From Prorocentrum cordatum (taxonomy: Eukaryota; Sar; Dinophyceae; Prorocentrales; Prorocentraceae): a stretch of DNA of 64,000 bases. Numbering within the stretch: the stretch's first letter is position 1; every line of letters begins with the position of its first letter. Positions 20,155-31,852 of the stretch are shown in pieces. A program made the position numbers and the translations under genes. The DNA lies in the NCBI GenBank assembly GCA_963575745.1, contig CAUYUJ010016308.1, forward strand, positions 221,560-285,559, given 5' to 3'. Below the pieces are notes generated by a model that was not told where the DNA came from, searched no databases, and saw only the letters and a list, made by a program, of their open reading frames with translations.

Positions 20155-20644
20155 GGATGCCAGTGCAGCTCTTTGTTCCTCTACAATGCGAGGAGCCAAG
20201 GTGGGAGCGGGGGGCTCCTGCCGATGGTCCTCCGGGGTGCGTGTCAACCGGACGCCCCTCAAGACGACGCGGGGGGTGCCAAGGCTGGCAGACGCGGGTT
20301 GCGTGCCACGAGGAGAGCTGAACTGGAAGGACACAAAGATACCGATGCCGCTGCTCCCAAAACTCTCCCAGGATGCGTTCTGACAACAGTGCCGGGGGGA
20401 AGCCGCCCGTGGCGACGAAGGCTCTCCAGGACTAGCGGCGTCATCGTTATCTCCGCCTCCTATAAGCACGGTAAGCACACATTCGGCTACAGTCAGACTT
20501 GGTTGGACTGGACACCCACCAGACTCTTCCGACGGCAGCGTGGCCCCAGAGCACCGAAGGAGATGCGGGTTGCATCATGAGGTCGTGATCGACAGGACAA
20601 GCTACCCTCGATTTGGCATGATCGACCTACCAATCAGGGCCGAC

Positions 20645-21425
20645 TGTAACCCAAACATCCGACGCCGTGATTCGTTCTCAACGTCGCTCCCATCGGTCTG
20701 TGCCCCTTCCTGGGGACCCCTAAAAGGTCTCGACCCATGCCGCGGGACCGGTTTTTCCAAAGGGCCTCCAGGGGCCAAAAATAGCGAAAAACTCACCGTC
20801 GCGATTTCTTCATGACTCGAGGGGGTCTCGGAGACGGATAACCCAAGCATCCGACGTCACGATTTGTTCTCAACGTGGCTCCCCAACGGTCTATGCCCTT
20901 CCCGGGGCCCCGAGAGGTCTCGACCCATGCCCCGGGACCGGATTTTCCAAAGGGCCCCCAGGGGCCGAAAATGTAGAGAAACCCTCCGTCGCGATTGCTT
21001 CATGTCTCGAGGAGCCTCGGAGCCGGATAACCCGAACATCCGACGTCGCGATTCGCTCTCAACGTGGCTCCCCAGCGGTTTGCGCCCCTTCACGGGACCT
21101 CCCTAGAGGTCTGGACCCATGCTCCGGGGCCGGAGGTTCCAAAAGGCCCCCAGGGGCCGAAAATACATAGAGAAACCCTCCGTCGCGATTGCATGACTCG
21201 AGGGGGTCTCGGACTCGGATAACCCAGACATCCGACGCCGCGATTCGTTCTCAACGCGGCTCCCCAGCTCCCAAGCGGTCTGCGCCCCTTCCCGGGGCTC
21301 CCCAGAAACCTCGACCCATCCCCCCCGTCCGGTTCGTCAAAAAGCACCCAGGGGCCAAGAAAAGCGACAGACCCTCCGTCGCGATTTCTTCGTGACTCAA
21401 GGGGTTCTGCAATCCAGGGAATCCA
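20645..21425. repeat. Tandem array, period about 190 bp, four copies
   Basis: Units begin near 20650, 20839, 21028 and 21221 with CATCCGACG then CGATTCGTTCTCAACG. They continue through CTTCCCGGGG, GACCCATGCCCCGGGACCGG and CGTCGCGATTGCTTCATG. A fifth, broken unit starts near 21415, and a lone relative occurs at 22396-22450. Confidence 0.88.
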
Positions 21426-21596
21426 AAACGCGACGTCCCCAGACGTGCCGCCCTTCCCCCTTCGCCCCCTCCTCCTCCTCCCCCACCTCCTCCGTTTTCT
21501 TCTCCTCCCCCTCCTGCTTCCCTTTCCCTCTCCTTTTCTCGCCATTGCACTGTCGCCCCTCTACACTGCGACCGCCCCCTTTCCCCCCCTTCCTTC

Positions 21597-21597
<1 letters not shown>

Positions 21598-21634
<37 letters not shown>
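21598..21634. repeat. (CA)n microsatellite
   Basis: A pure CA dinucleotide run of about 36 bp. Confidence 0.95.
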
Positions 21635-21641
<7 letters not shown>

Positions 21642-22176
21642 CCTCCCACGTCGAGAAACACAACTGTCGCAATAGCCACGCTTTCTTCAAGGCCCCCGCA
21701 GGGGCATCCACGGGCAACGAGCCCCCACAAACGCGCCAGGCACACCCCAGGGCAGCAAAACCTAGAACCCCGTGGAACCAACGATTCCCCCGCCACCCCC
21801 ACAGACGGTCGCCACGAATCGACACGAACCTGTTCCACCGGGGCATCTTCACCACAAAAGGCCGAACGCAACGACTCAACAAAAAAAACAGCCCCCGCTC
21901 CCTGCAGCTCCGCACTGCCGACGACCTCTCATCCAGTCGACCGCGGTGCGCAATACGGGCCGGCGGAATGAGCGAAGCGATTAATAAATAATAAAGGGGT
22001 GCAGGGATCGAACTGAACGGTCGTTTTCGTGTTGTGTTTTCATGTTGCCTCGTTAAGTCTTCAGTCTGCTTTTGCTGAAGGACGAATTCGAAACGAAATC
22101 GGCCCACGAATTCGCCAAAACACCGTTTAGGTCAGCCCCTGGAGGTTTGTTCGATTTGTTGTAAGGTTTCGGGATG

Positions 22177-22258
22177 ATCGTCGTCGACGACGTCGTCGTC
22201 GCTGTCGTCGTCGTCGTCGTCGTGTCTTCGTCGTCGTCGTCGTTCGTCGTCGTCCACA
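22177..22258. repeat. (GTC)n trinucleotide array
   Basis: GTCGTCGTC repeats with short interruptions. Confidence 0.92.
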
Positions 22259-22467
22259 AGGGAACCGCACCGGGGCTCACGTGACATTTTTTCGATGGCT
22301 TGCGGAATTTCCTTCAAATCTCTGGGACTCGGGGGTGGCTTCCAGCCAGAGGCCTGCAGCGTCCCGACCCTGCATGGCTGGGGGCCTTGGGGTGGAGGGC
22401 ATCCGACGTCGCGAGTTGTTCCCAGCGCGGCTCCCAAAAAGTCTAGACCCCTCCCCTTCGGGAACGG

Positions 22468-22640
22468 CCAAGAGGGGGGTGTCCAAGAGGGAGGGGTGCA
22501 AATCATGACCGGCGGCATGTGCGCGGCCCAGCGGGGGGGCCAGGGACGTAATGAAATAAAAAGAGGCGCCATGACATCTGGGGAAATATCATTGCCCACG
22601 CCATGATATCCCCCCCCCCTAGTCATCACCCCCCTCTTTG
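22468..22640. mobile_element. Family I short inverted-repeat element, copy 1
   Basis: The left end CCAAGAGGGGGGTG is an inverted match of the right end CACCCCCCTCTTTG. The interior shares AAGAGGCGCCAT, ATATCCCCCCC and CAGTCATCACC-type blocks with copy 2 at 26578. No coding capacity; it looks like a MITE. Confidence 0.75.
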
Positions 22641-23330
22641 CCGCCCCCGACCCCTGTGACCTGCCCGAGGAGGAGAAAGAGGAGGAGGGGCCCGGTTTCT
22701 TGTGGCGGCCCGAGGGCCTGGCCAGACACTGGCCACGACGAGGAGGCCGCACGCTGGCCGGCCGCTGGCCAGACACGTCCGACGTGACCTCGTGGACCCT
22801 GCCACGACGCGGGAAGCAAATGTCTGAAAGGGAGACGTTGACAGCTAACCGAGCCCCAGGGCAATCAGCACGCAGGGTGTCCTGGTTGTTCTCGGGGCAG
22901 GCTGAGAGAAAAGAAGGCGCTCCAGTAGCGCTTCCAAGAATGACTTCAGTGAGTGCCTGGAGCCATTGGCTCGAGGCTCGGGGGGGAGGTGCTCTGCCGC
23001 TGGCGGGCTCGCCGAGGAGGGCGCCCGCTCCTGGCCCCACGGGCCGTGCAGAATCGAGGCGGGTCCGGAGGGCACGTGGCCGCGGGCGGACTCCCGGAGG
23101 GGCCCGGGCCCCCGCTCCGAGCGGGCATCGGCAAGCTGGCCGAGCGATGCAAAGCAAGAGGAGGGGAAGACGTGAAGAGGGCACGGTGGCGACGGCGGCG
23201 ACGACGGCGGCGACGACCCAGGCAGACGACGACGGCGCCGACGACGTGGTCCCGCTCTCTGGGACCGACCCCGCGGCCAGAGCGAGCCGTCCGTTGACGG
23301 CCCTGGAGCCCAGAGGGCCACCAGAGGCAG

Positions 23331-24246
23331 ATTATCCGGGCGAAAGACCCAACCAGATGCAGCTGTGAGTACCGTCGTTGCGGGTATCGCCTTCGGGGGA
23401 TCTCTTCATGGGGCCATGAAGCATGCGAAGGGGGGTGTGCCGATGTGGGGCGGGGCCGCCATGTGGGCGATGCCACTGGGGGTGGAACCCACCATGGGGC
23501 CGCAAAACGCGTGAGGGATCTTCGGTAGGGCTCCCTAAGGGGCCACGAAGCGGTGGACTGGATGTGGAAAACGCATGCACGCACCGCCACTGAATCCTTC
23601 GGTGGGGCTCCCCATGGGGCCACGAAGCGCTGTACTGGGCGGGGGAAACGAATGCGCACACCGCCACTGCGGCCTTCGGTGGAGCTCCCCATGGGGCCAC
23701 GAAACGCTGTACCGGGCGGGGGAGACGCATGCAAACACCGCCACTGGGGCCTTCGGCGGAGCTCCCCATGGGGCCACGAAGCGCTGTACTGGGTGGGGAA
23801 GACGCATGCGAACACCGCTCTGACGCCTTCGGTGGAGCTCCCTATGTCGCCACGAAGCAATGTATTGGGCGGGGGAGACGCATGCAAACACCGCCACTGT
23901 GGCCTTCGGCGGAGCTCCCCATGGGGTAACGAAATGCTGTCATTGTGGCCTTCGGTGGAGCTACCTACAGGACCACGAAAGGCTGCACTGGGTGGGGGGA
24001 GACGTATGCGAACGCCGACACTGAGGCCTTCGGTGGAGCTCCCCATGTGGCCACGAAACGTTGCACTGGGTGGGAGAGACGAATGCGAACACCGCCACTG
24101 AGACTTGTGGAGCTCCGTGTGGGGCCACGCTGTACTGGGCGGTGGTGCGGAGGGCAGAGGCAGGGATCGGCGGAGGGAGGAGGGGGAGGAGAGGAACGCG
24201 GAGCGAGGCCTCTTCAAAGAGGACCCAACACCACAGGATGGTTGGA
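23331..24246 (+). mobile_element. Family B satellite-bearing element, copy 1
   Basis: The left end ATTATCCGGGCGAAAGACCC runs into CAGCTGTGAGTACCG. The right end has TCTTCAAAGAGGACCCAACA and CCACAGGATGGTTGG. Between them lie about seven units of roughly 77 bp built on GACGCATGC, GCCTTCGGTGGAGCTCCC and GGGGCCACGAA. The ends form an imperfect inverted repeat (TTATCCNG...GGACCC). Confidence 0.82.
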
Positions 24247-26044
24247 ACAACTTGGCAAACACATCGGTAGTGTTGTGTTCACGTCGCGAGGAGGCCGGGA
24301 TTCGGTGGTGAAGAATAACCTTGGCTTCGCCAGCAAGAGATGAACTCTAGCGGCCGCGGGAACGATGGGGGCGGCGGCGGCGACAACGAGCGCAGGGAGC
24401 TGGGCTGGGCCTGATCGCCCTGGCATGCTGCTGCTCGGGGAAGTCCAGCAGCGCGCTGGCGGTACCGTACACCCTGGAGAGCCAGAGCCGTCCATCGTGC
24501 TGGTGCAGCGCTTCCGGCACTGCGCGGCGGCGGCGCCGGCGCGGTCACCGTTGCCGTCTCTAATGTTCGGGCTGTGAGGGTCCCCGCCTGGCCCCGTGAC
24601 CATCACAAGCTTGGTTGCCGTTGAAAGCGGTGCTGGTGCTGCTTTCGCGTGTTGACCTCAACTCTGGCGGTTTTGAAAAAAAACTTGAATCGCGCCGCCA
24701 CGTTCATCTGCAGTAGTATTTGTTTTCAGTGCGTGAGCGAGTCCAACCCTCTGGGTGAAAGCTCATGTTTGTCGTTCGGTCTGGTTCTTTTCGATAATTC
24801 CCTCGTGTTCCACTTCCTGGTCATCCTCCCCTTCTTGCTACCTCTTCGCTCCCTCTTGGTTTCAACTCGACACACGGATTAGCGCGTGCTGGTCTGAAAA
24901 CGCCAAAAACATTGATAACGATATGCCCCCGGTGCGAAACGGGCCTGGCGCACTGTCAGTGGCGGCTGTCATAATAATGGTAGTCGTAGCGGTGACGGTA
25001 GTGGTAGTGGCGGTAGTAGGTGATAGTGGTAGCGGCGGTCGTAGCAACGCTGGTAGTGGTAGCAGTGATGGTAGTGGCATCGGACCTGAAAACGCTAAAA
25101 CATCGCAGCGTATGTGCAACGTTTTCATGATCATGCTCAAGACAAAAAAAAACGGTCGAACAAGTTCGGAATGCGTGAGCCAGATCAGGGTCAGAGAACG
25201 GCTCGGGATGATGATTCGGACCTGCGGAGAAAGGCCCAGTCGGAGAACTGGGTCACCGTCGCCGTCGTCGTCCCCTCCAACCCCGCGCTTTCTTCCGCCT
25301 CCTCCCCCACTCGCCCAAAACGCCCCCGCTCGTCCCTCGATCTGCGCGCGCTTGGCCAGCGGTGTCCGCCGACTTCGAGCTCCGCTCCTACAAGGACCTC
25401 CGCCTCCCCGCTGTGCACGTACTCCCGCCCTTACGCTGATGGACTGCGTGTTCTGAGCGTGTCCTTCCCCTCCCGCCCCCGCGCTCCTCTCCCCCCTCGT
25501 CGCCCGCCGTGCCACATGCGGCCACGGGCATCCCGCTCCTGCCGTAGAACGCGGCTAGGTTTCTCGCCGCTGCGACAAACAAGTTTTGCCAGCGGCGCGC
25601 ACACAGGGGGATGGCCCAGTGGGCGTCCTCCTAGCAAGGCACTGGGCTTCTTAGAAGAAGGAAAGGGGCATCAAAGAATGACAAAGGGGCTTCTGAAAAC
25701 GCTCCTCGAAAGCCGGGAGGGCTTCCTCCGCCGCCGATATCGACGCTCGACGCCGTCACCGTCACCGCCGTGCTGATCCAGGGCTTCTGTTACTGCACGC
25801 GTTGTTGTCGTCGTCGTCCAGGTTCAAGGCTCGAGGGTCGACAATCTAGGGTCGCCTCCTGCGGAGCACCCTCGTCGCCCCGGCTATATGACCATCGACA
25901 TGCTGACCAGAAGCCACCCTGGAAGAGGTCATGAGCGGTGTCGCCGTCGTCGTCGTCGTCGTCAGAATTAGCGCTTCCAGCACTGCGCGCCGCGTGGGTT
26001 CGAGGCTAAATGTTGGAGGGTCCACGTCGTTCGACGTCTGCCCC

Positions 26045-26180
26045 TTTCGTAGACAAGCGCGCGCCACTACTCGCAAAAAACACATCTCGCAAATGGCCTG
26101 GATCCGCCGCCTGGAATTTGCGATACACTACATCACAGCAGACATGGCTGATTTACCAGACGTTTGCGAGTAGACACGTT
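26045..26180. repeat. Dispersed repeat family N, copy 1
   Basis: Shares GGCCTGGATCCGCCGC and the ACGTTTGCGAGT end with the copy at 41700-41850. The interior is diverged. Confidence 0.65.
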
Positions 26181-26249
26181 GCGAGTGGAAAAACGCGACC
26201 GGCGATTTTGACACCTCCCGATGCTTCCAAGGGCCTCCGGTCGGGGATC

Positions 26250-26440
26250 GGCTGACCCGGGTCAATACAGACCCGGGTCAGTCAGGCCTTGCAGAATCCT
26301 GCAAGATCCTGCACCCAAACCCGGTCAATGCAAAGGATCCTGCAGGATCTTGCAGGATCCTGCGCCCAAACCCGGGTCAAAGCGACCCTGCCCCTGCAGG
26401 ATCCTGCAAAATCAGGCGCTCAGGCTGACCACCCCTCTGC
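26250..26440. repeat. Cluster of palindromic words around PstI/BamHI-like motifs
   Basis: GACCCGGGTC and CCTGCAGGATCCTGCAGG-like words recur in direct and inverted order, with CACCCAAACCCGGGTCAA repeated about three times. Confidence 0.75.
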
Positions 26441-26577
26441 ATTGACCCCCGTCTCAAGGCTCCCAATCCGGAGAGACCCGTGGAGGCCTCTGGCCACCGT
26501 CGGTCGTCGTCGCCGCCTGCGTCCTCTCGCTCCTGCTCCTGCTCCGATTGCGGAGGCGGCCAGGACGGGGGGGCGTC

Positions 26578-26732
26578 AAAGAGGGGCGGGCGCTAATCAT
26601 GGCCGGCGTTAGGTGCAAGGCCCAGGGGGCGACCCAGGGGACGTCATGAAAGAAGAAGAGGCGCCATAAAAACAGGGAAGGTATCATGGCCCCGCCATTA
26701 TATCCCCCCCCCAGTCATCACCCCCCTCTCTG
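26578..26732. mobile_element. Family I short inverted-repeat element, copy 2
   Basis: The ends CAAAGAGGGGCGGG and CACCCCCCTCTCTG mirror each other and match copy 1 at 22468. The interior GAGGCGCCATAAA and ATATCCCCCCC blocks are conserved. Confidence 0.75.
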
Positions 26733-27562
26733 CCGCCCCCGACGATTCAAGCCCACGTCCTCCCAGGAAAAGACCCTGGGCCAGACGGGGCGGCACTCCG
26801 AGATGCAGGGGTTCTCATCTTGGAGGGCTCGGGGGCTTCCAGGGAGGACTCTCGCCCCGATCTTCCAGAGCGCTGACAAAAATAGCACTCCAGACCTATC
26901 GAACTGATCTGGACTGCATGAAGCCTCGAGCGAAATGCAGAGCAGAGGTCATGGTGCGATGTGTCCCTTCTGATGGTCGGGGCAGAAGGCGGGAGAGGGC
27001 TTCTGAGAATCCCCACGGCTGCTCAGAAGGCCACCCCCTCGCGCCCAAACCCTGGAACGAACTTCCAATAGATCTAGCGAGGGGCTGTGCCGTCGTTCCT
27101 CCTCCCGACACTCCTGACAGCATATCGCGACAGGTCAAGTTATGAAAATAAATATTTGCGCGGGTATGTATGTATAGTTGTATGGTTGTACTTTTGTTAT
27201 GCGTGTATGTATATGTATGTGTGTACCCCGATGTGCATATAGTAAGTATGAAAATACATATCTGGATCAAAACATTGTGAACCGTCGCGCCGCCTTTGTA
27301 TACGCCGACCGTGTCGTTCGATTTGCGGATGTCCTTGGGCCTCTTCTCGTAGCCCGGCACATCGTGCAAGTCCGCCAGCGTCTGCAAAACCTTGTGCACC
27401 TCCTCCCTGAGAGCGATGACGTCCTCCTGCCCCCGATCTCCGGGGCATGCGGGTTCGGATGCCAGCTCCCCCCGGCCTGGGCGCTGGGGGGGCGGGATCA
27501 CGACGGGCGCACTCCTGTTGTGGTTCAGTCGGGCATGCCCTTCCACAGGAGAAGCCCTCAAA

Positions 27563-28455
27563 CTTAGCCGGGCGAAATACCCAAACATATGCAGCTGTGA
27601 GCACCGCAGTCGTGAGTATCATCTTCGGTGGAGCCCCTATGGGAGCACGAAGCGTATGAGGGGTGTGCCGAAATGGGTGTGGCGGACGCATGTGGACGGT
27701 GCCACTGAGGCCTTGGGTGGAGGTCCCTATGGGGCCACGAAGCGTGTGAGGGGTGTGCCGAAATGGATGTGGCGGACCCATGTGGACGGTGCCACTGGGG
27801 CCTTCGGTGGAGCTCCCTGCGGGGCCACGAAACGTGAAAGGGGTGTGCCGATATGGGTGTTGCGGATGGGTGTTGCGGACGCATGTGGACGGCGCCACTG
27901 GGGCCTTCGGTGGAGCTCCCTATGGGGCCACAAAACGTGTGAGGGGTGTGCCGAAATGGGTATAGCGGACGCATGTGGACGGTGCCACTGAGGCCTTGGG
28001 TGGAGGTCCCTAGGCCTTGGGTGGAGGTCCCTAGCGGGCCACGAAGCGTGTGAAGGGCGTGCCGAAATGGGCGTGGCGGACGCATGTGGACGGTGCCACT
28101 GGGGCCTTCGGTGGAGGTCCCTATGGGGCCACGAAACGTGTGAGGGGTGTGCCGAAATGGGTATAGCGGACGCATGTGGACGGTGCCACTAGCGGGCCAC
28201 GAAGCGTGTGAAGGGCGTGCCGAAATGGGTGTGGCGGACGCATGTGGACGGTGCCACTGGGGCCTTCGGTGGAGCTCCTTATGGGGCCACGAAACGTGTG
28301 AGGGGTGTGCCGAAATGGGTGTGGCGGACGCACGTGGACGGTGCCACTGGGGCCTTGGGTGGAGGTGCCGATGGGGCAGAGAAAGAGGAGGGGGAGGGGA
28401 GGAGGAAGGAAGGAAGGAAGGAGAACGCGGGGACCGTCTCTTCAAAACGGATGTG
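27563..28455 (+). mobile_element. Family B satellite-bearing element, copy 2
   Basis: The left end is CTTAGCCGGGCGAAATACCC, followed by CATATGCAGCTGTGAG. About eight internal units follow, with GTGTGAGGGGTGTGCCGAAATGGG added to the common GCCACTGGGGCCTTCGG core. The right end is truncated after CCGTCTCTTCAAAACG. Confidence 0.8.
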
Positions 28456-29299
28456 TTGATTATGTTTAATGTTTCCTCCCAAATCCGCCTGTAGGAGGGC
28501 ATCTTCAGTTCTTGGCTGCGCCACCTGTCCTGCGAGGCCTCCCTCGCCACCGCAGGGGGGGCTCTGAGCATCGTTCATCCGACCCCCATCCCCAGCGGCG
28601 TAGCCTGGGCCCCACTGGCCGACTTCCCCCCGAGATGAGGATATGGGCCGTTCCCTTCGGGTTCCGAGGGGTGCATCCCCAACTGGGGTGGTAATTTTCA
28701 GGGGGTCTCGAAGGGGATGAGGATGGGGATGGGGGTCGGTTGAACGATACTGAGGCTCCCTCGCGCCTCGGGCCCACGGGGCCAGAGGCCCCGTGGGACC
28801 GTCGGCCAGCTGCAGCCTCGGCAAGTCACCCCTGGCCTCCACGCCCGCAGCATCGCCAGCCGCTGCCGCGTGCGCCCTCGGGCTGCGAGGGCGCGGCGCT
28901 CATAGATCACCCGGGGGGATCGAGGACGGCGAGACGGTCTGGTTCAAGAAAGGTGGTTTCGACGGCTGCCGGGGCGCCCCAGGTCGTGCCTGGAGTGCCT
29001 AAGGTCGGGCCGGGAGGACCTCGAGTCCAGCGACACCAACCTTGTCCAACGAACCCTTCTGGCAGCCTCCGAGGGGAGGCGGGGGTGCAGGACCTGTCGG
29101 CGTCGAATCGGGAAGCCGGCTCGAACCGAAATGTGCGGTTGCCCGGGCTGCATTGCCACGGGGTCGACATCGAATCGGACCGGCCGGGCCAGGGTGCAAA
29201 CGTCGGGCCGCGTCGGACCGTCGTCATGCCGGCATCGAATCGGACATGGGACGGCTGGGGTCGACATCGAATCGCACCGATCGGATCGAAATGGACCCC

Positions 29300-29427
29300 T
29301 GGCCATCGCTCGGACGTCCATTCACTGTGTTCTTTTCGGTTTCGTGCGTGTTTTTTTCGCCAAATGGTCAAGGACGCTCCTCGATGGCCCTCGCCGAGAA
29401 AAAATGCACACGTCCGAGCAATGCCAG
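29300..29427. mobile_element. Family C MITE, copy 1
   Basis: Terminal inverted repeats TGGCCATCGCTCGGACGT and ACGTCCGAGCAATGCCA enclose about 90 bp with TTTCGTGCGTGTTTTTTTCG and GATGGCCCTCGCCGAGAAAA. Non-coding. Five copies of this family lie in the window. Confidence 0.88.
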
Positions 29428-29679
29428 GACCCTGGCATCCCCAGCCCAAAATTCCGTTTCAAGCCTGCCATCGGGCCGCTCCTGGGGCCCGTGCTCGCCC
29501 GCCTGTGGCGGCGCGAGCCTCCAGCAGCGCCACGGGAGCCTTCGGACCGAGCGGAGGCGGCGCGTCCGGGCTGCGGCGGCCTCGTCGAGGGCAGCCCTCG
29601 CTCGAGATGGGCCCCCGGATCCGCACAGCAAGAAGAGGTATCGATGCCATGCTGGTCGGAGGGCCCGATCGGCGCGTTT

Positions 29680-30095
29680 TGAGTTATGCTGTTCCCATCG
29701 TGCTTAAGGACCACATCCCCCCATACCCCTGACAGCCCTTCAGTTTCGCTACACTCCTGGTGCACGAAACTCTTCGTGGACATCGAGAATGAAACAGGTT
29801 GGAACGTCAAAGGTTGAGGGGCCACGGTAGACGTGGACTGGCTCAGAGGGAGGGGAGTACTGACCTGGGATTATGCTGTTCCCATCCTACTTAAGGACCA
29901 CATCCCAGAAATAATTTCGAGCACCGGGAAAAGTGTCATAAGAGTGTCGAAACAGTGTCGAAACAGTGTTGGGCGAGTGTCTCCCAGGGCCCGACACGCG
30001 AAAACCCTTGAGTTTCGATACTTGTTTTGGCCGCTCGAGATTCTTCCTGGCGATCAAGGCTGAAGTAGGTTGGAGCGTCATAAACCTGGGATCGA
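29680..30095. repeat. Family J, direct duplication of about 190 bp
   Basis: TTATGCTGTTCCCATC, CTTAAGGACCACATCCC and the distal GGTTGGA(A/G)CGTCA blocks occur at 29680-29815 and again at 29868-30090, with an insertion in the second copy. Confidence 0.75.
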
Positions 30096-30167
30096 CGATG
30101 CAGTTCCAGTAGGGACCGATAGCTCGCCCAACCCAGGAGCGTGCGGCTTCGCTATTGTGGGTCTATC

Positions 30168-30325
30168 TCGGGCGTTGGTAGATCTGGGTGACCTGTACCG
30201 GGGGCGCCCCCCCGTCCCGTTTCCACTCACCGGCACTGCCGCCACCCGAAAAAAACACCAGCTGTGGCAAACCTGGTCTAGTGATTCTGGCCAGTTCGAA
30301 GGCTCCGTGGCCCTACCACTATCGG
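30168..30325. repeat. Dispersed repeat family F, copy 1
   Basis: Shares TCGGGCGTTGG, CACCCGAAAAAA, ACCTGGT(C/T)TAGTGATTCTGGCC and GGCCCTAC(C/T)ACTA with 38973-39157. It abuts a family D element directly. Confidence 0.75.
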
Positions 30326-30509
30326 GTCGGGCGAAAGGGGGGGACAGCAAAGGGGGGTTGAGAATCAGCTCACGCAGCTGATTTTGCCGGCGCCGGAGGC
30401 GGCTAGGTATCGAGGAATGGGCCCCTCCCCTCGGTGAGGCCGAAACCAGCTGCATGCAGCAAATTTCGTACCCCCCCTTTCCCCATCCCCCCCTTTCGTC
30501 CGGCCCGAC
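30326..30509. mobile_element. Family D inverted-repeat element, copy 1
   Basis: The left end GTCGGGCGAAAGGGGGGG mirrors the right end CCCCCCCTTTCGTCCGG-CCCGAC. The interior has AGAATCAGCTCACGCAGCTG, CGGCGCCGGAGGCGGCTA and ATCGAGGAATGGGCCC. Other copies lie at 39531 and 63346. Confidence 0.85.
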
Positions 30510-30674
30510 ACTCACCGGGTCCCCTTACCCGGGGGTCCTGGCCATACCCGCCCATCGCCGTCCTGGCGACACCCCCCCTTGCAGCCCCTGGCGGGCTCCG
30601 CGCGCCGGGGAGCGGAGCCCGGCGCGGAGCCCCAAGGAGCCCGCGCGGACCTCCGAAAGGTCACGCTGCGTGTC

Positions 30675-30802
30675 TGGCCATCGCTCGGTCGTCCATTCCC
30701 TGTGTTTTTTTTTGTCTCGTGCGTGGCTTCTTCACCAAATGATCAAGGATGCTCCTCGATGGTCATCGCCGGAGGAAAAATGCACACGTCCGAGCGATGC
30801 CA
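30675..30802. mobile_element. Family C MITE, copy 2
   Basis: TGGCCATCGCTCGG at the left and ACGTCCGAGCGATGCCA at the right; the interior closely matches copy 1. Confidence 0.88.
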
Positions 30803-30872
30803 AGGTTTTCGATCACGGTTTCGGGCGCGTTCTCGGTCAGTCGTGCTTCGGCTGATGGTCGAGAGCAGTCCC

Positions 30873-30975
30873 AAGTCGGGCGTGTCCCCCTACCTACAAG
30901 GGGATCTTCGACGAACAATAAGCAATAGGCAAAAAATCCCCCCAAATACTCAAAAATAGTCAAGATGTCGTCCCC
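30873..30975. repeat. Dispersed repeat family L, copy 1
   Basis: Resembles 36010-36110: GTCGGGCGT, CCCC(A)AAATACTC and TCAANATNTCGTCCCC blocks in the same order. Confidence 0.6.
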
Positions 30976-31118
30976 AGGCTAGTTTTTGACTATTTTACCT
31001 AACAGCTTGTTCTGATAGGTTTCTAGTGGTGTCAAAAGAGAGCAGCAGATGACTCCACAGGGGGGTCTGGGCGGGTGCCGGACAGGGGGGTGCCGCAGAA
31101 GTCGTTTTAAGCCAACAA

Positions 31119-31507
31119 TCACACACTTCGTGCTCTTCGACCTCCCAGAACTCCATTCCCGGGCCACATTCTGAATGCCCGGAGCAAACTGTAGGCCACT
31201 TCGTGCTCTTCGATTTCCCAGAACTCCATTCCCGGGCCACATTTTGGATGCCCGGAGCCAACTGTAGGCCACTTCGTGCTCTTCGATTTCCCAGAACTCC
31301 ATTCCCGGGCCACATTTTGGATGCCCGGAGCCAACTGTAGGCCACTTCGTGCTCTTCGTGAACTCCATTCCCGGGCCAGGATGCCCGGAGCCAACTGTAG
31401 GCCACTTCAAGGAGAATTCCAAGGGCATGATTTTGAATGCCCGGAGCCAACTGTAGGCCACTTCGTGTTCTTCTATTTCCCAGAACTCCATTCCTGGGCC
31501 ACATTTT
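31119..31507. repeat. Tandem array, period about 78 bp, five to six copies
   Basis: Units contain CTGTAGGCCACTTCGTGCTC, CCCAGAACTCCATTC and GGCCACATTTTGGATGCCC. The third and fourth units carry internal deletions. Confidence 0.9.
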
Positions 31508-31509
31508 GA

Positions 31510-31852
31510 ATGCTGAGGCAGGCTGATGCTGCGGCCGAGGCAGGCTGAGGCTGAGGCAGGCTGAGGCTGAGGCCGAGGCTGAAGGCAGACTGAGGCTGAG
31601 GCTGAAGCAGACTGAGGCTGAGGCTGAGGCAGGCTGAGGCTGAGGCTGAAGCAGGCTGATGCTGAGGCAGGCTGAGGCTGAGGCTGAGGCTGATGCAGGC
31701 TGAGGCTGAGGCAGGCTGAGGCTGAGGCCGAGGCTGAAGGCAGACTGAGGCTGAGGCTGAAGCAGGCTGAGGCTGAGGCTGAGGCAGGCTGAGGCTGAGG
31801 CAGGCTGAGGCTGAGGCTGAGGCAGGCTGAGGCTGAGGCTGTGACTGCGACT
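31510..31852. repeat. (GAGGCT)n hexanucleotide array
   Basis: GAGGCTGAGGCAG-type repeats. On the minus strand they read as Gln/Pro or Ser/Leu/Ala runs, which explains a spurious long frame. Confidence 0.92.

Noticed and set aside
22132-23184. A 350-residue minus-strand frame
   Set aside because: It runs through the GTC microsatellite and a family I element; no recognisable domain.
28740-29732. A 330-residue plus-strand frame
   Set aside because: GC-rich open stretch that crosses a family C MITE; no domain or splice-consistent exons.
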